DNA of 64,000 nucleotides from contig NC_135073.1 in assembly GCF_051401765.1 (NCBI RefSeq), positions 2,232,001-2,296,000 on the forward strand, in the 5' to 3' direction. Positions 49,134 to 61,744 of the stretch are shown piece after piece. Under the pieces are notes generated by a model that saw only the letters and a program-made list of their open reading frames with translations, was not told the origin of the DNA and did no database searches. The position numbers and the translations under genes are program-made. Position 1 is the stretch's first letter; each line of letters opens with the position of its first letter. This DNA is from Calliopsis andreniformis. Lineage: Eukaryota; Arthropoda; Insecta; Hymenoptera; Andrenidae.

Positions 49134-50271
49134 CGAAGTGAGTAGAGTAGCCAAAAATATTCGACACATTTCTTTTAAATCGGTTCAAACCCACGTTAAG
49201 GGGGTGCAAACCATATTTTTCCTAATATCTAGAAAGCCATTGGATGTAGAAAAAAACTTAAAATTAGTCGATTATATACTTTTGAATGTCAAATCCATCT
49301 TTATAAACGCTTTTTGAAAATATCTACTTTTTTAACAAATATTCTGGAAAATTACATATTTTTTACCTTTTTGGGGGTAAAATGTTAATCAAGTTTTTCA
49401 CAAATTTATATCTACATTGATAAAGATTGAGGGACTGATAGGATTTATGATGCGGACGTGACTTATTCGCTATTTTTAAGTATAAGAATTTCGTCTCTAC
49501 ATAGTTATTGCAGCTGTTTAGTATTTAACGTCGTAAACAGTAAAAGCTCCAAATCTCGAACAGGACACGAAATCCTAGGTTTTTTCCTGGCACTCAATAG
49601 CAATTGACGTGTCGTAAACCCTCTGAGTGGGCGGAATATAAACTATTTTGGCATTGGTCCTCTATTCTCCTTCCTACTAAAATTCGCTTTTAAGAAGGGG
49701 GAACAGAGTTTTCGTGGAAAAGAAGGCTCAAGAAAAAAGAAGAATTAACATGAACGGTCGGCAATGCATTTTGCTCTAGCTTTTTCTGACTCTTACCCGC
49801 TCTTGCTTTACGACCAACAGTAATTTTCTAAGTATATGTTCTTATAGATCTTTAAGTGCTTTTTTTTTGTTCATAATAAACTTCTGTATAAAATCGAGTA
49901 TGTTAATTGAACTAGCTTATCTCTTAATATTACACTCAAAACAGCATACTATAGTTTATAGGCCAAAACATAAAATACAGATATTTTGGAATTTTGAATC
50001 TTTACATTGTAGAGGAAATAATTGAATTCATAGTTTATCCGTGTTTCGTGTGAAACTGACATTTTAAGAATATTTTTCAAACAAATAGATAGTTCTAAAA
50101 ACTGTTTACATAGATGAACTCGACGTTCAAAAGTCCATAATCGACTAAAGTTTGGTTCTACGTCCAGTGACGTCAGAAATATTAAACGAAATATAGAAAA
50201 ATATGTGATGAATATTTTCGGCTACTCTACAAACATGCCAAGTTTCATTAAAATCAGAAATTATCACTTCG
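49134..50271. mobile_element. 1.1-kb element with imperfect inverted ends
   Basis: GTAGAGTAGCCAAAAATATTC at 49142-49162 (20 bases pair with one mismatch) mirrors GAATATTTTCGGCTACTCTA at 50210-50229. The outer strings CGAAGTGA and TCACTTCG also mirror each other, although the left arm lacks about 40 bases present on the right. The interior is non-coding. It is a candidate large MITE or gutted DNA transposon. Confidence 0.6.
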
Positions 50272-52236
50272 GGTAGTTCTGTTGTAAGTACTTAATGACT
50301 GACAACGACATTGTTTACATATTTTGCGAGGGATTTTGGTCGTCAAATTATCATGCGAGTCGTGGATCATGTGCCTACAATGCAATAATTGGGCTCCTGT
50401 AGAGTGTTCAGGAACAGAAACAAAAGAATTATATTTGTGACATTTGCAAATAAAATTTGTCGCTATACAAAAAATCAACTTTCGTTATATAAAAAATCAA
50501 CTAAAAGAAAGATAGGCTACATTGTAGATAATAGTTTCTAATTTATGAATCAACAGAAGTTTTTTATGTAGACACTCTAGTTCTTGCTAACTGCAACGAC
50601 AGCCAGCAATCAATGTTCTATCCGAAGAGAATACCGAATAACTCCGCCATTTCATATTTTCATTTTTATAAAATAAAACTGATACCTATATTAGTAATGT
50701 ACCATAAATTTTATATTGATTAGTTACTGTTGAAAAAATTTCTAGAATGTTGCTTATTTTTTCATGCTTCAGTGTCCCCTTTTAAACCCTGTACAGACTT
50801 ATAGACACTGTCCGCAGACAGTTGCAGGCAGTCCTATATGCTTTTGAATTCGCAAAAAAAGAAGCAACGCGTACCTACATCCATAGATAATTCGCAGATA
50901 CCCGTCTACTGATAAGTATCCGTAGACAATGTCTGTAAGTGTGTACGAAGCTTTACTCTTACATAATTGGATTGAAGTCCTCTTGCTTATGTGCCGTCCC
51001 GCTGAACTTTGTCTGGAAGTCTGGACTTTATATCATCTCTACATTATTGTTAATGATACATATACATACATGTGTACAAATGTACATATGAGCAACTCTA
51101 TACATGAAAATTATGTATTTATTAAAGATATTTATAAAATATTTTATGATAACGTATTTGTTTTTATTCGAAATATCAGGTGATTTAAATTTTAAATGGA
51201 TAGATCACAGTATATACTACTGATAATATTTTCTTGCAATCGATGATCTCATCCATGATAAACGATTGCAGATGCATTTTATTAATGCTAAGTCTAAATC
51301 AGTGTAACTTCTTCACTGAATTCATTCTGCTGGTAGGAGCGAATACTTAATTGCTTAATCTATTTAAATATTATAAGCGCAACCGCTTGCCCTCTGTGTA
51401 CCAAAATATCTGCGAACACCGATGTTTGTCCTGACAATGAAAGTATTACGAATGTTTACACGTTAAATACTTATAGTATACGTTACTTTCAGTATAATGA
51501 TATGAACTATGTATGTTCATAAGTGCAATTTTTATATTATAATACCATAATGTTACAGTCTACGAAGATTACGAAAATATAGTAATAGATTTATTATATT
51601 ATAGTTAATACATTTCTTTCTATATAAATAACAATTTTGTAATATGATACACATTAATGATAACAAAAGTGTCTTAATATAAAATATCGACATTCATATT
51701 GTACGAAACATTGATATAAAAATCATATTTATTTTTGTTAATATTATTATCATTAATCTTGTATTTGGTTACTGTTATAAAAAATTAATGTAGTATAATG
51801 ATTCTTTATCAAAATCAATGTACTGTATTCTGAGCATTAATCATCGATCGGTGAAATAACGAGTTTGTTAAGTCATGCTTTGTTATCATGACATTATGCA
51901 TACATGAGCAGACCTTTATTTAAAATCCAGAAAGGCTGTCATCCATTCTCTAGTATACTTTATAATATAGTACAAGCATACCTTGTGAGTGTCATACCAA
52001 TTTATTGTACTTTAAGGTGAAACATTTTATCAAGAGAACATTTTCTGATAAAAACTTATTGTGTAAAAAGTAGTGATAAATTGCTACACAATAATAATTC
52101 AAAAATACACATTTTTTAACTTTTGATAAAGAGTTAACAAGTAAACAAAGTTCACACAAGTAGTTTGTTATACAATTTTTACAGTGAGACTTTAAAGTTT
52201 GATTATTTAAATGTACAGGTATTTTAATCCAAAACC

Positions 52237-55206
52237 ATGGTGAAAGTAAAGAATATAATACCTGACCCACCAAAGGGACCCTTAGACATTTATAGGAAAC
52301 GTGCAACATTTGACTGGAAGCTATTGAAAATAAATTTAGAAGGGGACGAATTTATAGACTTTCAGGTATTTGGAAACTTTGTAGCAATTTATACTCGATA
52401 GCTTTAAAGTCAATCAATTAATAGCAAATTATTACTTGATTGATCTTAAAGTTCAATTATGTAAATGAAATAGAAATATTTCAGACTTCTTATCATTTCA
52501 GAAAACATTGTGGAATTTTGTAGAGAAAACGCCAATATTTAAAAAACGTGCTTATCATACACTAGATGAGCAAAGAAGGATTTGCCAAGCTCGAATCAAA
52601 GCACTAATAGATAATAATATAGCGGTAAAAGACATTAATAATAATTAATAAAACTAGGAATAAGCAATTCATACTCATTTGATTTGCATTTGATTTTGAT
52701 GTAGCATCCAATAACTCATACACATTGGTTCAATATATTGTTTCAATATGACGCTTCAATACCAGTAAAAATGGGTGTGATGCAAGGTATGGTGCCTAAA
52801 ACAATTTTTACTTTAGGCACAGAAGATCACCATGATATCGCAGAGAAGATTGAGTCTAGACAAGTAAGTATAATATAGCGAAAAATATTTTTTAAATGCA
52901 ATATTTCAGAATCCTCTTACATATTTATATAATGCTAAATAGTCTTTCAAATATGCTAAGAAGTTCCTCAGTTATTACTTAAATCTATGTTCATAATTTT
53001 AAATACTACACACTGTAAATTACATAGTATTATTTCTTTGTATAGTATTACTTTTTTTAGTATGCAAGCTGTTTCGCACTAACAGAAATATCACATGGAA
53101 CAAATGCAAAAGGTATGAGAACCACAGCAACATACGATGCTAAAACAAAGAGTTTTATTTTAAATACTCCAGATTTTGAAGCTGCAAAATGTTGGGCTGG
53201 TAGTTTGGGTAAATACTAAGTTCAAAATTTATTTTACGTAGCACTAAAAAAAATTATTAAGTATGTACTGAGAAAAGACATATTTTTTAGGAAAAACTGC
53301 AACACATGCAATTATATTTGCTCAGTTAATTACACCAGATCAAAAGAATCATGGTCTTCATTCATTTATTGTACCCATTCGTGATCCAGAAACTCATATA
53401 CCTTTACCAGGTATTATTGTTGGCGATATGGGTGAAAAAATTGCACTAAATGGAGTGGATAATGGATTTATAATGTTTAATAATTATCATGTTCCTCGAA
53501 AATGTTTATTAAGTCGCACGGCAAATGTTACAGAAGATGGAAAATATATAACATCTGTGAAAAATGCAAGCAAAAGATTTGGTAATAATTTAAAAAAGCT
53601 ACTATTTACACCATTATCACAAAGATAAAATTGATATTACATTTTATGCAGGTGCATCATTGGGTGCATTATCCTCGGGTCGTGTTACAATTACATCGAT
53701 ATGTGCAAATTACGCGTCCCTTGCAATGGTTATCGCTGTGCGGTATTGTGCTGTAAGGAGGCAATTTGGACCAACTGATTCTGAGGAATGGCCTGTTATA
53801 GAATATCCAGCACAGGTATTTAAAATAATTGAACGAAAGTCCATCACATGAAATTATTGCACAATTTAAATTTACTATATAGCAATGGCGATTGTTTCCT
53901 CACTTGGCAGCAACTTATGCATTAAAAATATCTTCAGTTGTATTTGCACGTACTATGACTGAATTTCAATTAAAAATTTTTTCTGGAGGAAATCAAGATA
54001 GCATTGATCATGAAGGTATGGAGTTCCATGCATTGTCTTGTGCAGCTAAACCCTTATGTTCATGGACTAGTAGAGATATCATTCAGGATTGTAGAGAATC
54101 TTGTGGGGGGCATGGCTATTTAAGAAGTACGTATATTATAAAAAGAATCAATGTAAAACAATTTATATTTTGTTGACTGAGTCTTTTTCTTGTTATTATT
54201 AGTGTCACGTTTGTGTGACTTAAGAGCTGAAAATGATGCAAATTGTACCTATGAGGGTGAAAACAATGTACTAATTCAGCAAGCTAGTAATTGGTTGCTA
54301 AACCAATGGTCAAACATGGTTAATGGAAAACCCGTCAATTCTCCTTACGGAACAGCAGATTTTATAAAAGATGCTAACGATATTTTAACGCAAAAGTTCT
54401 CTTGTACAACGATTCATGAAATATTAAAACCAGAAAGTATGAAAATAATTGTATGATTTACTCTAGTTCACATTTCTATCACAAATACTGAATAAAAATT
54501 AAAAATTAATTTAAATTTTGTAGATTTACATCAATATTTTAAATGGTTAATATGTTATTATTTGAAGAAAACATACCAACGAGCGCAAGAATTAAAATCT
54601 AAAGGCTGTGATGATTTTGATATTAGAAATAATACGCAAGTATTTCACGCACAAACTTTAGCTTGTTTGTACGCACAGGTAATACTTTATCTTTATCTTT
54701 GGAAATTGTATATTGGTATTATTGTACTTATCTCAAAGGAGCTTTCTTGCAGCATGCTATAATGAAATATTTTATAGAATGCATACAAGATTCTTTATGG
54801 AGATCACAAGAACGCAATGTATTAACAAAGTTGTGTTCACTTTATGGAGCAGTTAATTTAGAAAAAAGATTAGGAGATTTATATGCTGGTGGTTACGCAT
54901 CTCCTAAAAGTAACATGGATGATTTATTGCGGAAAGGAATTATAACTTTGTGTAAAGAATTAGTTCATGAGGCTGTAGCCTTAGTTGATGTCTTGGCACC
55001 ACCAGATTTTGTTATAAATTCGCCATTAGGGATGGCTGATGGCGAGGTATGTTGACATATGATTCTTTTTCTGTTTTTAATCTAATCTTTTTATAACTTA
55101 ATTTTATATCTAGGTATATAAACATATTAAAGAATGGATTTTCAAAGACGAAGAGAACTTCAAACGACCATCATGGTGGAAGGAAATAACACAATCGAAA
55201 CTGTGA
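52237..55206 (+). CDS. ACOX3: Peroxisomal acyl-CoA oxidase, ACOX3-like, 11 exons
   Basis: An FAD enzyme that carries out the first, H2O2-producing step of peroxisomal beta-oxidation. Exons: 52237-52365, 52502-52624, 52705-52863, 53061-53208, 53291-53581, 53652-53815, 53883-54126, 54203-54436, 54524-54678, 54753-55046, 55114-55206; 2034 nt, 677 residues, normal for the family, with every phase matching. The N-terminus [17 protein letters not shown] is of ACOX3 type. Then come [20 protein letters not shown] (substrate and flavin region), [26 protein letters not shown], the ESCGGHGYL flavin motif and [19 protein letters not shown] with the catalytic glutamate in YEGEN. The last three residues are SKL, a canonical PTS1 peroxisome signal. 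An AATAAA at 55285 lies 79 bp after the stop. Its 3' end faces the B3GLCT-like gene across 157 bp. Confidence 0.95.
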
Positions 55207-55363
55207 TATGTATACACATATAATGAACTTTTATATTTTTAATATTTTACACATTTTTTACTATTAAAAATTATACAATTAAATAATAAAAATTTGTTAC
55301 TATAATCGTACAAAATCTTATCTATTTTATGTATTATTTAATAACTAGTAAATCATATTATTA

Positions 55364-57636
55364 TTATAACTCTGTATGCTTTTTGACCATGATTAAAGAT
55401 TTATCAGCTTCTGCGAACCATTCATTATATACCAATTGTGGTTCAAGCATCCAAAATTTATGGAATGATACAGCTTCTTGGGATGCTAGGTAAGCAGTCG
55501 CATAGTCTGAGGGACGTGCCTGTAATATGTATAAGATATCGTCTGAATTGAGTTTGCATAATTCTAATTCTATCTCTTACAATCTAAGAATCTAGTTTAT
55601 ATAAAATAGGAACAATTAAAACAAAAAAAAAGACATTCTGAAATAAATATTACGTACTTGATGAAATAATGGTGAATGTATAAGTTGTACTCCAATTTGT
55701 GCTAAACATATACCAAACAAGTACATATCATCTGGGGTTGTAGGGGATGGACATTTACACTTATCTGATTGTACTAATTTATGAACTAAAGGTGAAGACA
55801 TGATGAGACCTGCTCCACCAGTTAAATACTCATACCCATGAGGATTATCCCACAATCGAAAACCATATCGTTCTCCAATTGCCAGTGGACTCTTTGGATT
55901 ATAACATGTCAGTAAACGTAATAAACGTGCCACGCTAATAACAAATGCATTATATAGTAATATTAATCTTTGTTATTAAAAATACATATGTAAGTATCTG
56001 TTATAGAAAAGATATTTTACCTGAAAATTGTGTCATCATCACTGATTATTAACCAATTCAAATTTTTTTGTTTTAATATCTTATCTGCCTTTAGTAAAAT
56101 ATTGTAAGTCTTTGCACAATGTCCATGTGTTGTATTTGTTACAATAACTGCATCAGGTAAATACTTATCTACACTGGAAAGAGGCGCGTCGCTTAAACAA
56201 TGGTTAATATATTAGATACATTATTTAATAAATTTTATAGTCACATTAATCATACCAGCAGTGTCACTAAAGTAGCCAATGTTATTAGCATATTTTGCCC
56301 ATGTCTTCCTAATTACAGGAATTCTCTCTGTGTGATACTTTGCACAAGTTTTTACAGCAAAGTATACATCCTCAGTAGATACAGAAGAACTCTTTGTTTA
56401 TAATAAAACCAATTTACAATAAAATGATATAAATGATATATTACTGAATACAGTAATGTTCTGATTTATAGCTTTTCTGAAATTATTTGGTATATTATTA
56501 ATATATTTAATATATTATTAAGGCTGACAAAAAAGAATAAATTCCTGAAACAACAAATTGTACTAATCTTGAAAGATAATAAATCCTGATATTAGTTTAT
56601 GAGCAAGTTTCAAAACATTACTGTATATTTTCATGTGCTATATAAATAAATACTAACTTACACATGGATGAAAAAATCGTGGATAAGTGGCGCATTCAGA
56701 ATTGGATACAATACACATTTCAGATACATGTATCAAACGTGCTCCTTTATCAACTTTTAAAACAAAAGCTGCAAATTCATACGATGCATCAATTGAAAAA
56801 TCATCTTTTGGTCTTTCGCCGTTGATAATCTTTTGTACCAAACTAAAATAAAGATGCATATAATATTAAATACAATTATATTCATATATATAATACTTTT
56901 ATACATATTATGTATAATACTTTTCTAATAACATTGATGATACTGCAAAACCTGATGCTATGTGAGGATATTTAAATCTTCTATTATGCTCTGCAAAATG
57001 ATGTATAATAGTAGGTTCACGATCATATAATGCATGGCCAATCCATACATTCTATAATGAAAAGTCTATTAAGTAATTATTCATAAATAACATGAACATT
57101 TTATATTATAATGACGTACTCTATCTTCCTTGAATTTAGAAAGTACATTCAATAAGTTACTTAATCTGATGACAGTATTTTCCAAACAGAAAAAGAACCA
57201 TTTTGAATTCGAGTAGATATCAGACAGATGTTCTAATAATGGTATTATTGTCCATGAACCATTAATATTCAATTCATGTGATAAAATAATTTCAGGGGGT
57301 TCCTAATAGAAGAAAAACATAATTATTCATATTATGCAAATGTAACTCAATGTATACCAAAGTGCTATGTTATATGTACTTCATCATGTATGTTGGCTTG
57401 TTCAATAATATTTTTCCTTAAAATATTAGCATGTGCTGCATGGTAGCCTTCGTTCTGACTTAATACCACAATAACTATATCATGATAATCTGTAAAAAGA
57501 AAAACAATTTATATATTACTCATGCACTAATTGAATAATAACTATTTATTATTGTATAATACTTACCTATAATATTTGTATTAACTTTATTGAAACATAG
57601 TATAAAAAATAGAATATACAGACACACGAAAGACAT
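55364..57636 (-). CDS. B3GLCT: Beta-1,3-glucosyltransferase (B3GLCT-like), 9 exons, one phase break
   Basis: An ER enzyme that adds glucose to O-linked fucose on thrombospondin type 1 repeats. Exons in transcript order: 57567-57636, 57380-57489, 57120-57302, 56921-57051, 56662-56842, 56256-56391, 56021-56191, 55658-55934, 55364-55519. It has a signal peptide (MSFVCLYILFFILCF), an N-terminal half with DIVIVVLSQNEGYHAAHANI, and a fringe-type catalytic half: EDVYFAVKTCAKYHTERIPV, HGHCAKTYNILL, the SDDDT metal motif, ERYGFRLW, YLTGGAGLIMSSPLV, PDDMYLFGICLAQIGV and HSPLFHQARPSDY. The C-terminus is HTEL, a KDEL-like retention signal. The total is 1415 nt, one short of a full frame: the donor after 56256 is phase 1, but the next exon needs phase 2. 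An upstream alternative donor gives the same deficit. The rest of the model is in frame, about 471 residues. Confidence 0.88.
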
Positions 57637-59471
57637 TATTTTTGAGATAATATAATTGATTCAATATAATATTTATAACTAGTAATTCATTTAAGAAAAT
57701 TAATACTTGATAGCACTTTACCGAAAATGTAACGAAATGTAAGTTAACTAAACTGTGCTCATTGAGTTAAATGTTCTACATGCGCTCCATTATTTTACCG
57801 GCAAAATACTGTGCATACGATCAATCAAAAAATTCAATCACGAATCTTGCGCTCTATGTATTCTATACAAATTACAGATCCGTTACTGTAATAACATAAC
57901 CATGATTGGCTTTACCACGGCCGTTTCAAAGCGATTTTTTCAACCCCGTGATAGCATTGGTCAAATTGGCGATGTGTCTGATCCTTCGTTCAGAGTTTAG
58001 GATGGTTCAGGACCGGTCAGGAACAGACGATAGAAATCCCGAAATGTCCCGAGCAGTCCCGAGCGGCGTAAGCAATTCTTTCTTTTGATCTCGAGCCGAT
58101 TGTTTATTTAAATGATAGCATCCAGTCATTGTACATACAAAAGCTTGAAAACTATGCCAAAATTTATTCTTTTAGCTTGTGCGTGGGAGAAAATTAACTA
58201 TAGTAGTATACAGGGTGTTAGAAAGTATAAGAGGTAATTCTATATACTAAAATAAGGCGAAAATCAAGAATGAAAATACGTTTAAGATATTTCTTAACTA
58301 ACTGTCAAAAGTCAAGACTTTGTTTAAATTTTGAACAAAGTCAATTTGAACGACAAAGAACCCTTGTGCAAAATATAGAATCGATTTACCGTATAGTTTA
58401 TCAAGAAATGATTAATAAAAGTTGACGCATTTAACACCGTGGCATATGGCAGAATTGAAAGTGAAGACTGCTTCTCTGCTACGTTTTATGCCTGAAACAG
58501 AAAAATTGTAACAGTGTTAAAAATTTTATATTTGTCGTTTAGTAACGAACTCACATTTGACTGGCATAATTGACTAAGAACTACCTTAATGCTTCGTTTT
58601 AGAGTTATTAGTCACTGAGAAAATGCCTAAAATTCGCATTGAATGTGTCTGACACAGAACTTATTCTATCTACTGTTGGTTCGCACTAGCCAGGTCAGAC
58701 ACGGCGAAGTCAGTAGAATAAAATCAGACCGAGTCAGACATATTTCACACGAAATTTAGGTGTTTTCTCAACAATTAATAGCTCTAAAATGAGGTCCTAA
58801 ACGCCTCGGTCTTAAAATTTTGTCATTCTTGATTTTCGTTTTACTTTGAGATATAAAGTTGTCCCTTGAAATTTCTGACACATGTTGAATACCCTGTATA
58901 ATTAGTCATGATATACCAGCTTCTATTCCTTACATTTTTAAATTCATATCTATCTCTTAATACTGTAATTCTTATATAACCAATTGCAGTTTTTTAGATT
59001 TTGAATTCTACATCGTAATGACAGTTTAAATTGCGCCATCTCTGAAAACAGTGAGACAAATGAAAACTCAGAACATAATGTAAACGTGCCGCCTCAGCGA
59101 GGTGTATATACGTGATAATGACGAAAATTAATATTTTAGAGTGTAATCATTTTATATGATTAAAAGTATTATCTATACCTACATATACGTGATATAAAAT
59201 AAAACACAATTAGAAATATTCGGTACATATGATACGTTCTGATCGCTCAAATCTTTTAACCATAGAGGTTCACTAAGTTATTGTACTAATAAATATGGCT
59301 TATATTATTAAATAGTAAATTTATTGAAAATATTTAAGGATAAAACAGAAATAGTTTCATAATTAATAGTATGGTATTGTTTATTTTAAATTAAATAATT
59401 ATTGCATATGTTTATTACTTACAAGTTATTGATTTTAAGAACAGCACAAGTAAATAAGACTGATAATAATA
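57637..59471. other. Intergenic region between divergent B3GLCT-like gene and NPRL2
   Basis: 1.8 kb holding a foldback copy at 58209-58900 and a GC-richer stretch at about 57900-58090 with no recognisable protein. Promoters of both genes should be at the edges. Confidence 0.6.
58209..58900. mobile_element. Large foldback element, family A-like with extra left segment
   Basis: It is bounded by TACAGGGTGTTAGAAAG and its rough mirror ATGTTGAATACCCTGTATA. From 58585 rightward it follows the family A plan, with CGTTTTAGAGTTATTAGTCA, the central CGGCGAAGTCAGTAGAATAA and CATTCTTGATTTTCGTTTTA. Between about 58285 and 58580 it carries sequence not present in the other copies, making it nearly 700 bp instead of 400. 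Confidence 0.75.
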
Positions 59472-61629
59472 ATGAATGGTACAGAGGACAAAAGACAAGA
59501 AGATCCCATTAGATGCATATTTTTTTCAGAATTTCATCCTATTGTTGGCCCAAAAATTACTTGCCAGGTTAATGAATATTTCATGTAATCCATTATATTT
59601 TTTAAGTTATCATATATGAGGCTAATCAAAATTGTTTTTCAGGTACCAGATAATTTTATTTCAAAGGATATTTTTGATAATGTTAGTGTGTACATTATAC
59701 CAAAGGCACAATTACAGCGTAGTACTATAACAGTGTAAGTTTGGTAGCTAACCCTTTCTGCTCCTTTGGACTCTATTGGACTTTATTCGAGACACTTTCA
59801 TATTTATTTAGTTTAAACATAGAGTTTAATAACAACTAAACATATGTATTTATATTTACAAAATTAAGAAAATTATTATCTAGTGATAAAGAATAATGAT
59901 TGTAAAAAACTCATTTTGATTTTGATTAAAAAAAAAAACATTATTTAAGATTATTTAAAATATGTCAATTAAAGCATTCTTAGTGCAAAACAAGAAATCT
60001 ATATTTTTCTTTAGTAAGATCTCCTTATAGACAGTTGTTTGTAGAGATACTGCACTATAGAAAACTTTTATATGCAAAACGTAATGAATATATAACATAT
60101 AGATAAGAAAAATTTTGAATTAAATTTTTTAAAACATAGTTTATATTGCATATCTATATTTTCTCCTCAATCTAAGTTAGAATTGATAGAACACAACACA
60201 TAGAAAATTATGGAGTACAAAGGTTTAAAACATTAATGTAAAATAAATTTACTAAGATTATTATTTTATTGTAGAACATTGAAAGATTATAAGATCTTAG
60301 GATTTCCAGTAAAAATTGATGACAAGAAATATGCAAGGAATGCATTTTACTTCAATTTGTGTTTTGTATGTGATGCAGAAGCTCGTACTGTACACTATGA
60401 ACCTGTTGTTAAGAAGATGTCAGATTTTCTGGTAAGTACTTATATTATTTCAGTAACTATTTTATTATTCAGTAGACTGGATTTAATTTAATTTCTTAGA
60501 TGGCTCTTGAAGTGGAAAATTGTTTTTTATCTGCATCTGATGATAAAACAAGATTAGCAGAGATGCTTCATCAGGTAATGCAGGATCTAAATTTGCACAA
60601 GATGTGTACGTTAACAGGTAAGATCATTTCAGAACCAATAACTACATATAAGTACTCTAAATAGAGTACGAATAAAATACAATATTTTACTAGAAGGGAC
60701 AATGACATCCCACTTGAAAGTCATAAAATTAGCACCTGAGCCAAAACCAGTTCTTGATCATCAGGTACCAATATTTTTGGAAGATCGTGACGCATTTCAG
60801 AGTGATCAATGGGATTTGACTACTCAGCAAGTACTACCTTACATAGATGGGTTTAATCATGTTGCACGTATAGCAGCCGAAGCAGATGTAGAAAACAACT
60901 TGGTTAAAAGCTGCGTACAAAATCTGGTGTAAGATTTTACGATAAATATAAAATTGTTTTATAAATGCAGAATTATTTTAATATTTTTTAAAATATAATT
61001 TTAGTTATTATGGAGTTGTAACGTTGATACCAATATTTCAATACAGTAATGTTTATGCTGCAACTTCCAAATTAAAAGAATTGACAGAAAATCCAAAATT
61101 ACAAGAACGGTGTATAGCATACACTTCAAAATTTAGTAAGTTTTATATTTTTAGTAAAAAAGTTTATAAAAGGGAAAATACATTTTACAGAAAATTATCT
61201 TACAGCTAGGCAACCTGCATACCTTAGAGATATTTATCGCATGTACGCAAGTATGACACATGGTAGTAGCATGAGGGATTTATGCCAGCGACTTAATCCA
61301 CAAAATTTAAGAATCAATGAGAGGAAATTAATACAATTTGGTCTTATCGAAGGACTTATTAGAAGAGTATATAAGGTTTACATGCCAATAATTCAATAAA
61401 ATCGATGCTTTTGTTTTAATACAAATTCGATTAACTTCATTTTTTATTACAGTATCCAATATATGTGCCAGGATCTCCTTATAATGAAGAGATGAAGAAT
61501 AATCCCATTTACAAGTACTTCACAGGATCGTATAGTCTCGATGAGATTTGTTGTACTACGGGTCAATCAGCAGCGCATATTGAAGATATCGTTGAACGTG
61601 ATCCGAATGTTGTAATGTTATGGAAGTAA
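59472..61629 (+). CDS. NPRL2: GATOR1 subunit NPRL2 (nitrogen permease regulator 2-like), 8 exons
   Basis: Subunit of GATOR1, the GTPase-activating complex for Rag GTPases that restrains TORC1 at the lysosome when amino acids are scarce. Exons: 59472-59567, 59643-59734, 60275-60431, 60500-60617, 60694-60928, 61005-61135, 61206-61375, 61453-61629; 1176 nt, 391 residues, close to the human length, with all phases consistent. The N-terminal longin-like domain shows [20 protein letters not shown]. Then come [48 protein letters not shown] and [17 protein letters not shown]. The end [17 protein letters not shown] is characteristic. The first ATG in the frame is used. Its stop is 115 bp from the CFAP45 stop on the other strand, so their 3' UTRs probably overlap. 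Confidence 0.96.
59735..60274. other. NPRL2 intron 2
   Basis: 540 bases of AT-rich intron with a GTAAGT donor and a TTATTGTAG acceptor. I see no repeat or gene in it. Confidence 0.8.
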
Positions 61630-61744
61630 TTTTTTTTACAATTGTGATAAATGTTATACAAGTTTCTAATTTAAACATAAATACATTGATTCACAAAATT
61701 TCATTTATGATACATTGATATATGTAGCTGTAAATTTATCGTAT

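Larger units (their letters stand above)
43146..52236. other. 9-kb gene-poor region rich in inverted-repeat elements
   Basis: Between the ionotropic receptor 5' end and the acyl-CoA oxidase start. It contains family A and B foldback copies (43913-44310, 45695-46172, 46335-46720), a hairpin at 48490-48615 and a 1.1-kb inverted-repeat structure (49134-50271). Open frames up to about 105 codons occur, but none shows domain features. A signal-peptide exon of the receptor, or a 5' UTR exon of the oxidase, could be hidden here. Confidence 0.6.

Noticed and set aside
51992..52309. 105-codon open frame on - next to the acyl-CoA oxidase start
   Set aside because: Overlaps the first oxidase exon on the other strand and has no domain; likely chance.
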